A stretch of 64,000 bases of DNA. It comes from Vibrio sp. 16 (lineage in GTDB: Bacteria > Pseudomonadota > Gammaproteobacteria > Enterobacterales > Vibrionaceae). The stretch is from assembly GCF_963681195.1 (NCBI RefSeq), contig NZ_OY808997.1, positions 2,170,001 to 2,234,000 on the forward strand. The letters are read 5' to 3'. Below the pieces are notes generated by a model. The model was given only the letters and a program-made list of their open reading frames with translations, searched no databases and was not told the origin of the DNA. Positions 62,437-64,000 of this stretch are shown here, piece by piece. Positions within the stretch are counted from its first letter, which is position 1. Each line of letters opens with the position of its first letter. Both the position numbers and the translations under genes were made by a program.

Positions 62437-64000
62437 TTACTGAATCACGACTTTCGGCGTAACAAAAATAAGCAGCTCACTTTTGCCCATTTGTTGATAA
62501 GAACGTCTAAACAACGCACCCAAAAGCGGTAAATCACCAAGCAGAGGCACCTTGTCCACCGTATCGGTAACACTGTGCTGGAAAATGCCCCCTAGTACGA
62601 CCGTCTCGCCATTCTCTACCAACACTTGGGTACCAATGCGCTGGGTATTGATCGCCACCGCTTCACCCGTTCCGGTTTTGACTACGTCACCAGGCCTATC
62701 TTGAGTAACATTTAAATCCAGAACCAGACGGTTGTCAGGGGTGATCTGCGGCGTAACTTTTAAACTGAGTACCGCTTTCTTAAATGTCACCGTAGTCGCA
62801 CCACTTGACGAAGACTCCAAATAGGGAATTTCTGTACCCTGTTCAATGTAGGCAGGCTTTTTGTTTGTGGTAATCAGGCGCGGACTTGAGATCACTTCAG
62901 CTTTTGACTCACGTTGCAAGGCTGAGAGCTCCAAGTCTAACAACAGATCTGAGCCTAATTTTGCCACTTGAAACGCTATCGAAGACGCAGTCGCTGACGT
63001 GGCACCTAGGTTTACATTTAAGAAGTCATCCACTGGCAAGTTGTCCCCTTCAAGCAACCCTGCTTGGAACAGGTTACTCTCAATCGAGCCGCCCACAGTG
63101 TTGTTTCCGTTCGTAGAAGTAAAGCCCCAACGGACACCTAGCTCATCTAAGTTACCTTCGTTGACACTAACAATGCGCGCTTCGATTTGAACCTGTTTTA
63201 CAGGAATGTCGAGGGTGTCGATAATGTCGCGAATAACGTCAATATTCTCTTTCAAATCACGAATCAAAAGCGCATTAGTGCGTTCATCCACAGTTAAAGA
63301 GCCGCGCTCAGAGAGCATACTGGCGGCTCCCTGCCCGCCGATCATTTCTGCAATTTCCGAAGCTTTGGCAAACTTAATCTTGATAATCTCTGAGCTCAAA
63401 TCACCCAACTCTTCTTCTAGGCGCGACTTTTCCAGCATCTGCTGTTCACGCAAATCTAGCTCGGCCTTTGGTGCAACCAGAACCACATTGCCGTCGATAC
63501 GCTTATCTAAGCCTTTCACCTGAAGGATAATATCCAGCACTTGTTGCCAAGGCACACCATCAAGACGAAGCGTTAAATTGCCTTGAACCGAATCTGATAC
63601 GACTAAGTTAAAGTCGTTGTAGTCCGCGATAAGCTGAAGCACGTTACGAACTGGGATATCTTGAAAATTAATCGATATTTTTTTGCCACTTTTTTCAAGA
63701 ATACTTTTCTCTTGAAGCTTCGTTTCTACCTTGGGCTGAGTGACGACCAATTCGAGATAGTTGCCCGTCAAATGGTAGTCGTAGCCATAATCACCATCGA
63801 CACTGGTGAGCAAAATGACACGATCCTCTTTACGAAACACCTCTATCGACGACACATTGGTAGCGAAGTCTTTCACATCCAATACGTAAAGCTTGTCGTC
63901 GGAAACGCTCGTGTCCATCAATTCAATACTCAGACCTTCTTGCGCTTTATGAATATCGACAGCGATGTGAGGCGTGGCCAGTTCGACCACTATTTTGCCG
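62437..64000 (-). CDS. pilQ: Type IV pilus secretin PilQ (N-terminus missing)
   Basis: Outer-membrane channel for type IV pili and DNA uptake. The frame stays open to the right edge (...GKIVVELATPHI), so the true start and signal peptide lie outside; about 521 codons are visible. In order: the end of an AMIN region, STN-like segment (DIPVRNVLQLIADYNDFNLV), N1 domain (IIKIKFAKASEIAEMI), and the secretin domain with VQIEARIVSVNE, PRLITTNKKPAYIEQGTEIP and the C-terminal GGIFQHSVTDTVDKVPLLGD signature. It is probably the last gene of a pilMNOPQ operon. Confidence 0.96.
   Translation of the reverse strand, partial: GKIVVELATPHIAVDIHKAQEGLSIELMDTSVSDDKLYVLDVKDFATNVSSIEVFRKEDRVILLTSVDGDYGYDYHLTGNYLELVVTQPKVETKLQEKSILEKSGKKISINFQDIPVRNVLQLIADYNDFNLVVSDSVQGNLTLRLDGVPWQQVLDIILQVKGLDKRIDGNVVLVAPKAELDLREQQMLEKSRLEEELGDLSSEIIKIKFAKASEIAEMIGGQGAASMLSERGSLTVDERTNALLIRDLKENIDVIRDIIDTLDIPVKQVQIEARIVSVNEGNLDELGVRWGFTSTNGNNTVGGSIESNLFQAGLLEGDNLPVDDFLNVNLGATSATASSIAFQVAKLGSDLLLDLELSALQRESKAEVISSPRLITTNKKPAYIEQGTEIPYLESSSSGATTVTFKKAVLSLKVTPQITPDNRLVLDLNVTQDRPGDVVKTGTGEAVAINTQRIGTQVLVENGETVVLGGIFQHSVTDTVDKVPLLGDLPLLGALFRRSYQQMGKSELLIFVTPKVVIQ

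Overview
This window is a stretch of a Vibrio chromosome, most likely the larger chromosome 1; species is not assigned. The evidence is a dense set of gammaproteobacterial housekeeping genes in orders shared with E. coli and other Vibrionaceae, Vibrio-like protein sequences, a pilQ-aroK-aroB-damX-dam-rpe-gph-trpS block, and Fur, Cpx and Dam signatures. No insertion sequence, prophage, integron, CRISPR array or rRNA operon was seen. The window is core genome; most unusual signal is in RNA genes and non-coding DNA.

Layout. 1-6.6 kb (minus): hflX (cut by the left edge), hfq, miaA, mutL, amiB, tsaE. 6.7-12.6 kb: queG, then a tandem array of seven tRNA-Gly(GCC), four initiator tRNA-fMet and one broken tRNA-Gly, then orn (minus), rsgA and psd (plus). 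This is the E. coli queG-glyVXY-orn-rsgA-psd locus with an expanded tRNA cluster. 12.8-17.3 kb (plus): an SLC13-type anion symporter, a dCache chemoreceptor and an EamA exporter. 17.6-20.4 kb: gpmI and envC. 20.5-25.1 kb: a DHH phosphoesterase, a TetR regulator, hemE and nudC (minus) and rsd (plus), with a candidate small RNA between hemE and nudC. 25.2-39.3 kb (minus): the transcription/translation block rpoC, rpoB, rplL, rplJ, rplA, rplK, nusG, secE, tufB and four tRNAs (Thr, Gly, Tyr, Thr). 39.4-51.3 kb: coaA, a DUF805 protein, a CHMI-like isomerase, tpiA, a MATE exporter, rraA, menA, efp, epmB, an MgtC-like protein, a Dcu transporter, pfkA and fieF. 51.4-54.9 kb: cpxP divergent from cpxRA, then a Fur-box-preceded manganese-type sodA. 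55-64 kb: trmL, then trpS, gph, rpe, dam, damX, aroB, aroK and pilQ (cut by the right edge), all minus.

How the genes work together. EF-P and its lysine-modifying partner EpmB are divergent neighbours. The amidase AmiB and its activator EnvC are both present, 13 kb apart. MutL lacks the endonuclease motif of Dam-independent species, which fits the dam gene in the same window. HflX, Hfq, MiaA, QueG, TrmL and the tRNA arrays all serve RNA metabolism and decoding. CpxP, CpxR and CpxA form one envelope-stress circuit with two phased CpxR boxes in the shared promoter region. Glycolysis is represented by pfkA, tpiA and gpmI.

The main non-coding observations are the Gly/fMet tRNA array with a higher-order duplication and a tRNA pseudogene, a pair of perfect DnaA boxes next to it, ribosomal-protein promoters whose -10 boxes lie in the loop of an inverted repeat, an orphan plus-strand terminator suggesting a small RNA between hemE and nudC, and hairpins covering the start regions of the DHH and Dcu genes.
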